Shown here one piece after another: positions 8,993 to 20,000 of a stretch of 64,000 bases of DNA (its first letter is position 1; each line of letters begins with the position of its first letter). Under the pieces are notes generated by a model. It did no database searches. It was not told the DNA's origin and saw nothing but the letters and a program-made list of their open reading frames with translations. The position numbers and the translations under genes are program-made. The DNA is from Lysobacter sp036697405 (GTDB taxonomy: Bacteria; Pseudomonadota; Gammaproteobacteria; Xanthomonadales; Xanthomonadaceae), in contig NZ_JBAHWA010000001.1 in NCBI RefSeq assembly GCF_036697405.1, forward strand, positions 930,001 through 994,000, read 5' to 3'.

Positions 8993-10513
8993 TCATCGCG
9001 ACCGCGTCATCAGGGCCATCGCCATCCGCCGCAGTTTCCGGTCCAGCGCCATGACCGGCAAGGCATACAGCGATGCGAACAGCAATCCGGCGACGGACAG
9101 ACGGGCCCAAACGGCGTGCAACCCGAACAGATCGGTGCCGCGCGCCACGCCCACCAACACCGCCAGGCAGGCGAGCGACACGACGACCGCACGCAGCTCC
9201 GGCAGGCGCGCCAAGCCCTTCGGGCAGATCGCGAACTGCGCGGCGGCCAAGGCACCGTAGGCGATCACCGTGGACCAGGCCGCCCCCATGTAACCCATGC
9301 GGGGGATCAGAACCAGATTCATGACGACGTTCAGCAGCGCCGCGCCCAAGGTGATGATCAGCACCTGCATCGTCTTCTTCTTCAGTTGCAGGCCGTAGTT
9401 CGAGATGGCGAGCACGGCGTAGGTCGATACGGTGATTCCGATCACGACGAACACTTCGCCCGATGCGGCCTTGTCGTGCCCGCTCATCGCCACCAGCAGG
9501 TCCTGCCCCGACACCAGCAGGATTCCGATGATGGCCACGACCGCGTAGGTCATCGGCAGCAGCACTTTTTCCTTGAGCGCACGCACGGCATCGCTGCCGC
9601 CGGTTTCGTAGGCGCGCATGACCACCGGCGTGAAAGCCTCTGATAAGGTCGCGTCTATGAAAACGTTCAGCTGCATCGCGAGCGCATAGCCGATGGCATA
9701 GATGCCGACCGTCGCGAAATCGCCGGTGATCTGCTTGAGCAGGAAGCGGTCCACGTTGGCCAGGACGCTGAAAGCCAGCTCATGCGCCATCAGCGGAAGC
9801 CCGTAGATCAGGCCGCCACGTACGGCGCGCCAGTCGATCGCGTCGCGCGCCACCTCGACGTTGCGGTACATCCAATGCGCGAGCCACGCCAGCAGCAGCA
9901 AGGTGGCGACGATCTTGCCGCCGTATACCGCCAGCGCGCTTCTTTGCACCAGGATCACGGCGGCCAGCACGAACACCAACTCGAGCATGCGCCCGATGAC
10001 GCGCATGGCCATCACGATATCCGAGCGCTCGCTCGCGCGTATCACCATCTGCACGATGTTGACGGCCGCCAGCATCGGCATCATCAGCACCGCGCACCAG
10101 ACCAGCGGGGAGAACGTGCCTGCCCCCAGCCAGGACCAGAGCACGAGCACGGACACCCCGGCCAGCCATATCGTTGCGGACAGCATCAGCGGCAGCAGCA
10201 CCATGTTGGTGCCGAACTCCTGCATCCGCCGCTCGCTCCCGTCGTAGGGGTAGAAGCGCACGATCGCGTGCGGCGTGCCGAGCTTGATGATCGCCACGCC
10301 CAGCAGCATCAGAGTGTCGTAGTACCTGAGAATGCCGAACTGAGTGTTGTCGAGGAACCGGGTCAGGATCGGGAACGAGATGAAGCCCGCCAGCATCACC
10401 AGGCCGTTCGAGATCGAATAGCGCAGATAATGCGTAACGATGCCGGGCCGCTCCCTGGGCACGGCGCGAATGTCCTCGTCCGCGTCCGGCGCGCGCTCCG
10501 TCGAACTATTCAT
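8993..10513 (-). CDS. Wzx-type lipid-linked oligosaccharide flippase
   Basis: 506 residues with about 12-14 predicted membrane segments and few charged residues. It resembles the polysaccharide transport (PST/MVF) family: an N-terminal segment YSISNGLVMLAGFISFPILTRFLD and conserved interior Gly/Pro-rich helices (GGLIYGLPLMAHELAFSVL). It would flip undecaprenyl-linked repeat units across the inner membrane for the Wzy-type polymerase at 351-1679. The ATG at 10513 gives a short hydrophilic, acidic N-terminus before the first helix. Longer in-frame extension upstream has the composition of antisense and is not used. It lies downstream of the beta-propeller fusion gene and just upstream of the YdcF-like gene. 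Confidence 0.87.
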   Translation of the reverse strand: MNSSTERAPDADEDIRAVPRERPGIVTHYLRYSISNGLVMLAGFISFPILTRFLDNTQFGILRYYDTLMLLGVAIIKLGTPHAIVRFYPYDGSERRMQEFGTNMVLLPLMLSATIWLAGVSVLVLWSWLGAGTFSPLVWCAVLMMPMLAAVNIVQMVIRASERSDIVMAMRVIGRMLELVFVLAAVILVQRSALAVYGGKIVATLLLLAWLAHWMYRNVEVARDAIDWRAVRGGLIYGLPLMAHELAFSVLANVDRFLLKQITGDFATVGIYAIGYALAMQLNVFIDATLSEAFTPVVMRAYETGGSDAVRALKEKVLLPMTYAVVAIIGILLVSGQDLLVAMSGHDKAASGEVFVVIGITVSTYAVLAISNYGLQLKKKTMQVLIITLGAALLNVVMNLVLIPRMGYMGAAWSTVIAYGALAAAQFAICPKGLARLPELRAVVVSLACLAVLVGVARGTDLFGLHAVWARLSVAGLLFASLYALPVMALDRKLRRMAMALMTRSR

Positions 10514-10550
10514 CTCGTATGACCACGATCGCCATGAAGGAACACTCGCA

Positions 10551-12335
10551 TCACCGTGGCGGAGCGCCCGGATGCGCCGGGCCGCTGGCCGGAGGTTGCG
10601 CGGGGGAAGCCAGCGGCCCCGTCGCGGGGGGAAAAGGCGCGCGATCGCGCGTACCGGCAGCGGCCCGCTCATCCAGCACTTCCACGTATGCCGTCCCGTT
10701 CGGCGGACGCCCGAGGACGTCCAGGACCTCGACGCTGCCCGCAACGTTGTAGGTATGGCAGCCATCGACGCTACGCGTCAGGTGAGGGGCGAGCCGCGAA
10801 AGTTGCCGTTCGCGATAGGTGGTGGGCCCCAGCTCCAGCACCTCGTTGAACACGACGGCATTGCCGTAGCCGGGCCCGCAATCCTGGGCTGGCCGAATCA
10901 GGCTGCCGCCGCGCCGGAACAACCGCCCCGCCATGCGGGCGCGACGTACGTCGCAGACGATGGGAGACGCCGGATGCGGCGCATACGGCCCCTCGAGCCG
11001 GTCGGCGACGAACAGGAACAGTTCGTCGCAGGTGTTGTTATCGTTCTCCGCGACGTTGGCGAACAGGTACCAGCGACCGTCGTGGTGGTGCAGGGTCGGA
11101 TCCACGCAGACGCGGCCGGTGACCAGGTCCTGCACCCTGGCCCATCCCAAGGGGAAATCCGTGGCCCGATACAGGCTGACGCGCCGGTCGTAGCCGGACT
11201 CGACCGTCATGTACCACTGTCCCTGCCATGCGAAGACTTGCGGGAAAGACAGATGGCCAGGCTCGTCCAGCGCGACACCCAGCGCGCGCGCTCCTCCCGC
11301 GGTCAGTTCCACGCAAGCGATGGTGGCCTTCTTCAGGCGCGGATCCAGCATCTCCTCCACGAACAGCAGCCTGCGGTCTTGCGCCATCACTACGCAGGGA
11401 TCGCCCCACCATCCCTTCGGCGCTTTCAGCAGCGCGTGCGATCCGATCGCCGGCGCCCAAGGATCCAGCGGCGTTCCGTCCAGGCGCAGCACCAGCGTCC
11501 AGCCGACGCGCGCGTTGCGGAACCAACCCGTCAGCCAGCGCGGAGAAGCGCGCAGGATCGACAGGAAAGCGCGCAGTCCCGCAGCCCGTCCGGCCGGCGC
11601 CTCCGGCTGAAGCGCCAGCGTCGCCATCGAATGGGAGCCGGCGGCCAGGTCTGCCTGGGCCATGCGGTGCAAGCCGCGCAGCAACAGGGCCGGCAGCTTG
11701 CGGAATGCATCCTCGCGCTGTTTGAGAAACGAAGTCGCGCGAGTCCTGCCCCAACTGGCCGCCAGCTCTACGGGAGCCCGGTTCGGCTCGTGCAGGACCA
11801 GGGCCATACGCGTCGCCGTTTCACGGCGCATCATCGGGCCGAGCAGCGAGAGCCCCGCGTTGCGCTCGTCCAGCAAGCTCGCGTCGACGTGCCAACATGC
11901 GCATTCCAACTGAGCGGCCAGCGTGGACGCCCAGGATTCCGTGCCGAGCGCGATGACGAGATCGGGCCGCAAGCCGCCGATGCGTTCCGGCACAGGGATG
12001 TCGTCTCCGGGGCCGACCGCCGCACGACCGGCTTCCCCGCCGGAATCGGCCGGCATCGGCACCATCGCCAGGCTGCGACTGCCGCCGAGCACGGCATGCT
12101 CGAACGCGAGCAAGGCGCGAACGCTTGCGGGAATCCCGGACACCTTCGACAGGGCCGCGTCGGCATCGGCCAGAGTCGTCAGCTCGATCCAGTCGTAGCC
12201 GGCTATCAGGCCATGGAATGCCCGCACCCACCCCGGCACCCGGGGCGGCCCCACCAGTGCCACGCGCAAAGACCGCTGCGCGCCCGCCGGTGCGGGATAC
12301 AGCGGGGTCCGCTCTTGCGTGCCGATATCTTTCAT
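10551..12335 (-). CDS. Formyltransferase-like / beta-propeller (GINT1-N-like) fusion
   Basis: 594 residues in two parts. Residues ~20-210 have a Rossmann-like start (RVALVGPPRVPGWV) and a segment resembling the formyltransferase fold (RPDLVIALG, ACWHVDASLLDERNAG). Residues ~270-570 form repeated strands of a five-bladed propeller: WWGDPCVV, HLSFPQVFAWQGQWYMTVE, CVDPTLHHHDGRWYLFAN. These match the GH43-like N-terminal domain of glucosamine inositolphosphorylceramide transferases. The propeller could bind a sugar, and the N-terminal part could act on an amino-sugar formyl or acyl group. The ATG overlaps the stop of the upstream hydrolase (ATGA), so it belongs to the NRPS-hydrolase operon. The two-domain reading is by pattern and the activity is not known. 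Confidence 0.65.
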   Translation of the reverse strand: MKDIGTQERTPLYPAPAGAQRSLRVALVGPPRVPGWVRAFHGLIAGYDWIELTTLADADAALSKVSGIPASVRALLAFEHAVLGGSRSLAMVPMPADSGGEAGRAAVGPGDDIPVPERIGGLRPDLVIALGTESWASTLAAQLECACWHVDASLLDERNAGLSLLGPMMRRETATRMALVLHEPNRAPVELAASWGRTRATSFLKQREDAFRKLPALLLRGLHRMAQADLAAGSHSMATLALQPEAPAGRAAGLRAFLSILRASPRWLTGWFRNARVGWTLVLRLDGTPLDPWAPAIGSHALLKAPKGWWGDPCVVMAQDRRLLFVEEMLDPRLKKATIACVELTAGGARALGVALDEPGHLSFPQVFAWQGQWYMTVESGYDRRVSLYRATDFPLGWARVQDLVTGRVCVDPTLHHHDGRWYLFANVAENDNNTCDELFLFVADRLEGPYAPHPASPIVCDVRRARMAGRLFRRGGSLIRPAQDCGPGYGNAVVFNEVLELGPTTYRERQLSRLAPHLTRSVDGCHTYNVAGSVEVLDVLGRPPNGTAYVEVLDERAAAGTRDRAPFPPATGPLASPAQPPASGPAHPGAPPR

Positions 12336-13174
12336 CCGGTCCGATGCCCTGGCAGTCGGCTCATCCAGCCCGTGATCGTTTCGATCAGGCGTTCGCGCTG
12401 CGCCCGCCCGAAATAGGTGTGATCGCAATCGGGCCAGTAATGCATCGTCACGCGCGGGTCGCGCGCCGCGGCGCCGAAGGTCCACTCGAACTGGCGCGGA
12501 TGCAGGAACCGATCGGCGAAGCCGCCGCTGAAGATGCACAGCAAGCGGACATCTCGCGCCACCATCGCCGCGAACTGCTCCCTGGCCTGCGCGTGGCCGG
12601 GCCAGGTGCGAAAGGCGTTCGAATCCAGACCGGCGTTCGCGCGCATGCGTCCGCGCAGCTTGCGGGCGAAATGCCGCCATTCCCTGGGCAGGCGACGCAA
12701 GAGTTCCAGCGCCCGGGCGTAGTAATACCAGGGGCCGGCGAAGCACAGGCCATCCAACAACAACACCGCCGACACGCGCGGATCGATATTGGCGACGTCC
12801 CAGCCCGTATCGGCGGCGCTGCAGATTCCGCCCACCGCGAAGCTGCGACAGCCGTGCATGGCCTCGAGTCGGTCGAGCGCGGCGATCGTCGCCTGGGTGG
12901 CGTCGCATTCCGGCATGCGCGGCGCTTCGCCCACGCCCGGGATGTCGTAACGGAAGGTCCGAACCCCCTGTTCCGCGAGCCGCTGGGCCAGCAGCGCGTG
13001 CAGTCGGAACGGCCCGGATCGCGGTTGCAAACCCGCGCTCGGCAACAGCAGGGTCGGCCCGGTCCCCGGAGCGCCGCTGAGCACGCCATGCAATCGCCCG
13101 TCGGGGCCGAAGCGCACGAACACCTCGTCGGCCGCGGCCGCCTCTACGGGATGGGCGTCCAGCACCGCATTCAT
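12332..13174 (-). CDS. Alpha/beta hydrolase (exosortase-system hydrolase-like)
   Basis: 280 residues of alpha/beta-hydrolase type. Visible are the early strand TLLLPSAGLQP, the R-x-D-I-P-G-x-G motif (FRYDIPGVGEA) and a nucleophile elbow region VGGICSAAD in which Cys-Ser replaces the usual G-x-S-x-G. A late Asp-His pair is seen as PDCDHTYF. The shape resembles the hydrolases found with exosortase A exopolysaccharide loci. The start overlaps the stop of the upstream hydrolase gene (ATGA) and its own stop overlaps the next ATG, so three genes are translationally coupled. A discrete thioesterase role for the adjacent NRPS-PKS is possible but not shown. The altered elbow makes catalysis uncertain. 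Confidence 0.75.
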   Translation of the reverse strand: MNAVLDAHPVEAAAADEVFVRFGPDGRLHGVLSGAPGTGPTLLLPSAGLQPRSGPFRLHALLAQRLAEQGVRTFRYDIPGVGEAPRMPECDATQATIAALDRLEAMHGCRSFAVGGICSAADTGWDVANIDPRVSAVLLLDGLCFAGPWYYYARALELLRRLPREWRHFARKLRGRMRANAGLDSNAFRTWPGHAQAREQFAAMVARDVRLLCIFSGGFADRFLHPRQFEWTFGAAARDPRVTMHYWPDCDHTYFGRAQRERLIETITGWMSRLPGHRTG

Positions 13175-13974
13175 GCCCATGTTTCCTCGCGGACGGCCCG
13201 CCCCAGCTTCGCGACCAGTTCGCGGACCGGAGGGGTGAGGAAGAACGTCGCATCCATCGCGGCGCCTACATTGAAGCTGGGAGCATTCGCCGGTAACGGC
13301 AGGGTCTTCGCGACGTCCATGCCAAGCTCCGCCGGCCCGTCGCGGACGATCGCCCATACCGGCACCCCAGCCCGACGCATACCGTCGTCCAGGCGCGTTT
13401 TTCGAAGCTCGGAACGCAGGCGCGACGGAGCGGGAAAACCCATCAGCTGGCCGTCCGACGGATCGGTCGCGCGGGCAACGCCGGCACGCGGCGGCGGGCG
13501 CACCGCGCGTTCTCGCGTATCGCCCTCCATCAATTCCCGCAGCCAGGCAGCGCCATCGACGATCGGCTCCCAAAGCAGGATCAGATCGACGGTGCCGCCG
13601 CGCTCGAGCCATCCGGGCAATGCCAGCGCGCCGCCGCGCCATGCGATCAGGACCAGTCGCTCGACCTGCGTCCTTTCGCGCAGCGCGGCCACCGCCAGTT
13701 CGAGATCCCGGCGCATCGAATCGAGATCCAAAGCCTCCCCCGTGCCCGCGGAATCGCCGGTGCCATGGAAGTCGAAACGCAGGGTCGGCAAGCCCAGAGC
13801 CGCCAGTTCGGCGGCGACCTCGGCGACGAAACGCCGGCTGCGCGGCAGTTCATGCAGCAACGGCGGCACCAGGACGATACCGATCGAAGGCGCGCCCGAC
13901 GCACCATGGAACGCCGCGTACAAGCGGCGCGACGGCGGTCCGAGCCAGAACGGTTCCCAGCCATCGAGGCTCAT
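13171..13974 (-). CDS. Alpha/beta hydrolase next to the NRPS-PKS
   Basis: 267 residues. Elements of the fold are IGIVLVPPLLHEL, the RFDFHGTGDSAG stretch that is strongly conserved in exosortase-A-associated hydrolases, and LVLIAWRGGALAL, where the nucleophile Ser of G-x-S-x-G is replaced (A-W-R-G-G). The missing nucleophile suggests either a non-catalytic binding role or another residue acting. The gene starts 49 bases after the stop of the NRPS-PKS and is coupled by ATGA to the second hydrolase. It probably belongs to the same transcript. Unloading or editing of carrier-bound intermediates is one reading, acting on polymer-linked groups is another. Confidence 0.72.
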   Translation of the reverse strand: MSLDGWEPFWLGPPSRRLYAAFHGASGAPSIGIVLVPPLLHELPRSRRFVAEVAAELAALGLPTLRFDFHGTGDSAGTGEALDLDSMRRDLELAVAALRERTQVERLVLIAWRGGALALPGWLERGGTVDLILLWEPIVDGAAWLRELMEGDTRERAVRPPPRAGVARATDPSDGQLMGFPAPSRLRSELRKTRLDDGMRRAGVPVWAIVRDGPAELGMDVAKTLPLPANAPSFNVGAAMDATFFLTPPVRELVAKLGRAVREETWA

Positions 13975-14023
13975 CGCGATCGCCTCCTCGGAATCTCACG
14001 ACCGCGGCCGAACGTGGCGAAGT

Positions 14024-17000
14024 TCATGGGCCGGACCCTTCTCTCAATCCGAACAGCCGTCGCAAGCCGCTGCTGATGCGTCCGCCCACGCCGTTGGCGG
14101 GCACGGCGCCCTGGCCGGGAACGGGCAGGCCCGCCGCGACCTGGGCCAGGGTCTCCGCGCCCAGGCGGATCAGCTTGATCCGCTTGCCGGTGTCGCGCTC
14201 GACCCGATTGGCCATCTGCACCGCGAGCATCGAATGGCCACCCAGTTCGAAGAAATTGTCGTCCGGGCCCGCGGGCAGGCCCAACAACTCGGACCAGATC
14301 TCAGACAGGTAACGCACGCGTTGGTCGGCTGCCGCCCCAGTCGCGCTCGGAGAAGGCGAAACCGCCTCCTCTTTAGCGACTGGCGGCAGCAGCGCGTTCC
14401 GGTCGATCTTGCCGTTGGGCAAGAGCGGAATCTCTTCCAGCACGACGAAATGCTGCGGCAGCATATAGGCCGGCAGCAGCTCGCGCAGGTGCGCGCGCAG
14501 CGCCGCTTCCTCTATGCTCGCACCCGGCGCGGCGACCACATAGGCCACCAGGCGCTGGTCGTTCGCGCGGTCCTCGCGCACGATCACGAGCGCGCGGGCG
14601 ATCTCCTGGCGCGTGGCGAGATTGGCCTCGATCTCACCCAGTTCGATGCGATAGCCGCGCACCTTGACCTGATGGTCGAGACGTCCCATGTGCTCGAGAT
14701 TGCCGTCCGCGCGCCAGCGGCCGCGATCCCCGGTGCGATACAGCAAGGCGACGCCATCGCGCCCAGGCGCCTGCGCGGAGCTCGCCGTATAGCGATCGGC
14801 GACGAAGCGTTCGGCGGTCAGCTCAGGGCGTTGCAGATATCCCTTGGTGACGCCTTCGCCGCCGATGCAGATCTCGCCCGGCACGCCGAACGGGCAAAGC
14901 CCGCCCTGCGCATCCAGTATCCACACGCTGGTATTGCCTATCGGCCGTCCGATATGGATGTCGGGCGCCTGTCCGTCGGCGGCCGGGACGATGCGCGCAC
15001 AGGTGGACCACACCGTGGTTTCGGTGGGGCCATAGACGTTCCACAGCGATCCGCAACGCGACAACAGCGATGTCGCCAGGTCGATCGCCATCGGTTCGCC
15101 GCCGCACAGAGCCTTGAAGCAGGGCCCGCCGTTCCAGCCCGCGTCGATCAGCAGGCGCCAACTCGAGGGCGTGCCCTGCATCACCGTCGCAGCGCTGCAT
15201 TCCAGCAACTTTCGCAGCGCGGCCCCGTCGCCGACGGTTTCGCGATCCGCCAGCACGATCTGCGCGCCCACCGCCAGGGGCAGCAGCAGTTCCAGCACCG
15301 CGATGTCGAACGACAGCGTGGTCACGGCCAGCAGCCGGTCCTGCGCGACCAGTCCAGGCTCGCGGCGCATGCTGTCGAGGAAATTGGACACGGCCCGGTG
15401 CGGCACGACGACGCCCTTGGGGCGACCGGTGGACCCGGACGTGTAGATCACGTAGGCCGGATCCTCGGGCTGTGCGGCGTATTCGTCGCGGCCTGGCCGT
15501 GTCGTCGCGGCCGCCGCCAGTTCGGTCGCATCATCGTCGAACAGCAGCACCGGCCTGCCGCGCAGATCGAAATGGCCGGCGTGCTCGCGGGTGGTCAGCA
15601 GCATCGCGAGCCCTGCGTCGGCGGCCATGTAGGCGAGGCGTTCGCTCGGGAACTGCGGATCCAGGGGCACATACCCCGCACCGGCCTTGAGGATGCCCAG
15701 CAACGCAGCCAGCATGTCGGGACCGCGATCCAGCGCCAGACCCACCAAGGCGCCGCGACGGACGCCATGGCCGCGCAGCGCGTGGGCGACGCGGTTCGCG
15801 CGAGCCTCCAATTCGGCATAACTCAAGGACGCCTGGCCGCTGCGCAGCGCGACCTGGTCCGGCGTACGATCGCACTGGGCCTCGAAGTACTCGTGCATCC
15901 TGCAGTCGCGGTCGTAGGCGATCTCTGCCGGCTGCAATGCCGACAGTTCCGCACGCGCGACCTCATCGACCAGCGGCAGGCTCGCGAAGCTCGCCGTCTC
16001 GCGCTCCGTTGCCGCGCGCAGCAAGGCTTCGTAGGCGCGCAACCAGCGCCGGATGGTGGCGGCATCGAACAGGTCTCGGTTGTACTGGCATTCGAGTCGC
16101 AGCTGGCCATCGATCTGCACGGCGTTCACGAACAGCTCGAACGTCTCGAAGCTGCGCGGATTGCTGTCGAATTCCATGGACAAGCCGCGAAACGCGGTGG
16201 ATTGCTGGTCCATGGCCTGGTCGAGGTTGAACAGCACGCTCACCAGCGGTATCCGCGCCGGATCGCGCCGCAGCCGCAACTTTCTGAGCAGCGTTCCGAA
16301 GGTGTAGCGCTGGTGTTCCAGCGCATCGAGCAACATGGACTGCGCGTCGTCGATCGCATGCGCGAACGACTTGGCCGGATCGAGTTCGAAGCGCAGCGGC
16401 AGCAGGTTGACGCAATGCCCCACCAAATGGTCGGCGCCGCACACCGCCTGCCCGGCCGCGGGGATCCCGACCACCACCTCAGATTGCGACGACAGGCGCG
16501 ACAGCAGCGCCGAGAAACCCGCCAGCAGCGTGGCGAACATGCCGACGCCGCGGGCCGCGCCCATCCGGCGCAGGGCCTCCAGCAAGCCGCCATCGAGTAC
16601 GTGGTCCAGGCGTGCCGACGCGAAGCTACGGCTCGGTGGCCGCGGCCGGTCCGTGGGCAGCTCCAGCACCGGCGCACCGGCGGCGAAGCGCGAGAGCCAA
16701 TACGCCTCGTCGGCCGCATGGGCCGCATCGCCCTGATGACCGGCTTCGGCCAGTGCGTAATCGACGAACGAGGATGCTTCCGGCAACGTCGGCGCCGTCG
16801 TCTCGAAGCGTTTTCCGTACAGGGCGCCAAGCTCGCGCACGATGGCCCACCACGACCATCCGTCGCAGACGATGTGGTGCGCGGTCAACAGCAGAAGATG
16901 ATCGTCTTCCGCCAGGCGCAGCAACTCGGCGCGGAACAATGGCCCCTGGGCCAGCTCGAACGGCGTTTCCACGGTCCGCCGAACGCGCTCGTCGACCGCC

Positions 17001-20000
17001 GCCTGCCCGACGACCGGCCGCACCGACGCAAGATCCTCGATCGACAGCGGCAAGGCGTATCGCTCCAGCACGCGGAAGCTGTATCCGTCCGGCCCAATGC
17101 TGGCACGCAAGGATTCGTGCCGATCCACCAGTTCCTGCAGGGCCTCGCGCAGGAACCCGACATTCAGCTCGCCGTGGAAATGCAGCGATACCGATAGATT
17201 GAAGGCCAGCGACGCTTCCCGCCCTAGCTGATCGGCCAGCCAGATCTCGCGCTGCGGCTCCGTGGTGGGCGCCACGCGCGCGAGCGACCCGTGGCCGGCA
17301 GATGCGTGCGTCGCGGCTTCATCGCCGGGCAGCGCGGAGGTTGATGCGTCCATCGAAAGCCCCGGAGCGGCGAGCGGCCGATGCTCTGGCTGCGTCCGTT
17401 GCTCCGGCTGGCGGTGCGCCAGGTTCGTCGCGCTGTCCGGGGCGGATGTCCCGGCCACTGGCGCCGGCGTGCTCGCGGGCTCCGCCGGCAGCTGCGCATC
17501 CAGCATCGCCGCCAGGCGTTGCAGGCTGCTGCATTCGCTCATCAGCTGCCGGAACGTCAGTTTGACCGGGAATGTCTTCTGCAGGCGCAGCGCCACCTGG
17601 GTCAGCATCAGGCTGTCCAGGCCGAGCTCGATGAAATTGGCCTCGGTATCGACCTCGGAAAGATCGAGCCCGACCACGTCCTCGAAGAGGCCGGAAAGCT
17701 GGGCGACCAGCCGCGCATGCCGGTCCGGCGCTGCCGCCGTGGCCGCCACGGCAGCATCCTCGACGGTGCGCGCGGAAGCCATGTCAGGCTCGTGCGGGAT
17801 CGCGTGCGTGGCAGCCGTGCCGGGAAGTCGCACGACGTTCGAGCCGGCCGCGGCCTCGACCCAGAAGCGCTGACGCTCGAACGGATAGGTGGGCAGCCGC
17901 ACGCGCCGGCGGCCGTGACGGCGGTCGAACGCGGCGATGTCCAGCGGCGTGCCACGACACCATAGCTGGCCCGCGGCGGCAAGGAAACTGGCGGTTTCGA
18001 CGGCGGGATCGTCGGCAAGCGTGGGCACCGCCATGGCCTGCTGCTTCGACATGGCGGGGTGCTGGCGCGACAAGGCGCTCAAGCTGGCGCGCGGCCCCAC
18101 TTCGAGCAGCACGCGCGACGGCGTTTCGAGCACCTTGCCCAGTGCCGTCGCGAAGCGGACGGGCTCACGCAGGTGCGACGCCCAGTAGTCGGGAGACTTT
18201 GCGGATGAATCGTCCAGCCAATCTCCGGTCGCGGTCGAGACGATCGGAATCGAAGGCGCGGACAGCTTCAAGGCAGCCACTTCGGCGCGGAACGGAGCCA
18301 CCACGGGTTCCATCATCTGCGAATGGAACGCATGCGAGGTGCGTAGGGCACGACAGGCGACACCCTGGGCTTCGAGTTCGGCCTGGAAGCGCGCGATCGC
18401 GTCCAGCGTCCCGGCGACGACCACGCTCCCGGGCGCGTTCTCGGCGGCCAGCGACAGATCGTCGGGCTTCCTGGCCAGCAGCTCGTCCAAGCCCAGCCGC
18501 ACCGACAGCATGCCGCCGGCGGGCTGCGCCTGCATCAGCGCGCCACGCCGCGCCACCAGCTTCAGCGCATCCGGCAAGGCGAACACCCCCGCCAGCGTGG
18601 CGGCGACGAATTCGCCCACGCTGTGTCCGATCATCGCCGCCGGCACGATACCGTGGCTCATCCACAGCTGCGCCAGCGAGTATTCGACCGCGAACGTCGC
18701 CGGTTGCATGATCGCGGTGGGCAGCAGCGCCTCCGGATCGTCCGAGAAAACGCGTTCGCGCAGGTCGAAGCCGAGTTCGGCGAGCAGGGCATCGGCGCAA
18801 GCGTCGAACGCGGCCCGGAATGCCGGCTCCGTCTCGTACAGGCCGCGGCCCATGGCCGGATAGGTCGCGCCCTGTCCGGGGAACAGGAATACGACGCCGC
18901 CCGGCCGCGCAAGCTTGCTGCGCGCCGCGGCAGCGGCGACTTCCGGACTGCGCAGCTGCGCCGCCGCGCCAGCGGCATCGTCGGCAACGACCGCAATGCG
19001 ATGCGCGAACGCCTTCCGGCCTACGGATAGCGTCCACGCCACGTCGGCCAGATTGATATCCGGCTCGCCATCAAGATGCTCGGCCAGTTGCGTCGCCGCG
19101 CGCGACAGCGCCGTCGGCGTGCGCGCGGACAGCACGATAAGTTGCGGCCCCTTCGCCAAGTCCGACGCCGGCAGCTGCGGCGCCTCCTCCAGCACGACGT
19201 GCGCATTGGTGCCGCCGACGCCAAACGAACTCACGCCCGCGCGACGCGGGACGTCCGTGGCCGGCCAATCGGTCAGAACGTCGTTGACGACGAACGGCGA
19301 TCCGCAGAAGTCGATGGCCGGATTGGGAGACTTGAAATGCGCGGTCGCCGGAATCCGTTGCTCGGCCAAGGCCAGCGCGGTCTTGATCACGCCGGCCGCT
19401 CCCGCGGCTATGACCAGGTGACCGACGTTGCTTTTCACCGATCCGATCCTGCAGAAGCCGCGCTCATCGGTACCGCGACGGAAGGCGCGCGTCAGGCCCT
19501 CGATCTCGATCGGGTCGCCGACCGGCGTTGCGGTGCCGTGGGTTTCGACATAGCCGATGCTGCGCGGATCCACTCCTGCGCGATCGTGGGCCATGGAGAT
19601 GACCGCTGCCTGGCCCTCGCTGCTGGGCGCGGTGAAACTGGCCTTGCCGGCGCCGTCGTTGTTGACCGCGCCGCCGCGGATCACCGCGAACACCTGGTTG
19701 CCGTCCGCCACGGCATCGGACAGGCGCTTGAGCAGCACGATCGCCGCGCCATCGCTGAACACCGTGCCCTGTGCGTTCGCATCGAACGGCCGTGTGTGGC
19801 CATCGGGCGACAGCATCGATCCTTCCTGGTAGAAATAGCCGCTACGCGGCGGACAAGTGACGGTGATGCCGCCGGCCAAAGCCATGTCGCAATGGCCGAG
19901 CGTCAGGCTGTCGATGGCCTGGCAGATCGCCACCAGCGAGGTCGAACAAGCCGTATGCACGCTGACCGCGGGCCCGGTCAGGTTGAGCTTATGCGCGACC

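Noticed and set aside
12125..17197. A 1690-codon open frame on the plus strand
   Set aside because: It runs opposite the NRPS-PKS and hydrolases, has the Arg/Gln/His-rich composition of antisense GC-rich DNA and no recognisable motif, while the minus strand shows clear NRPS domains.
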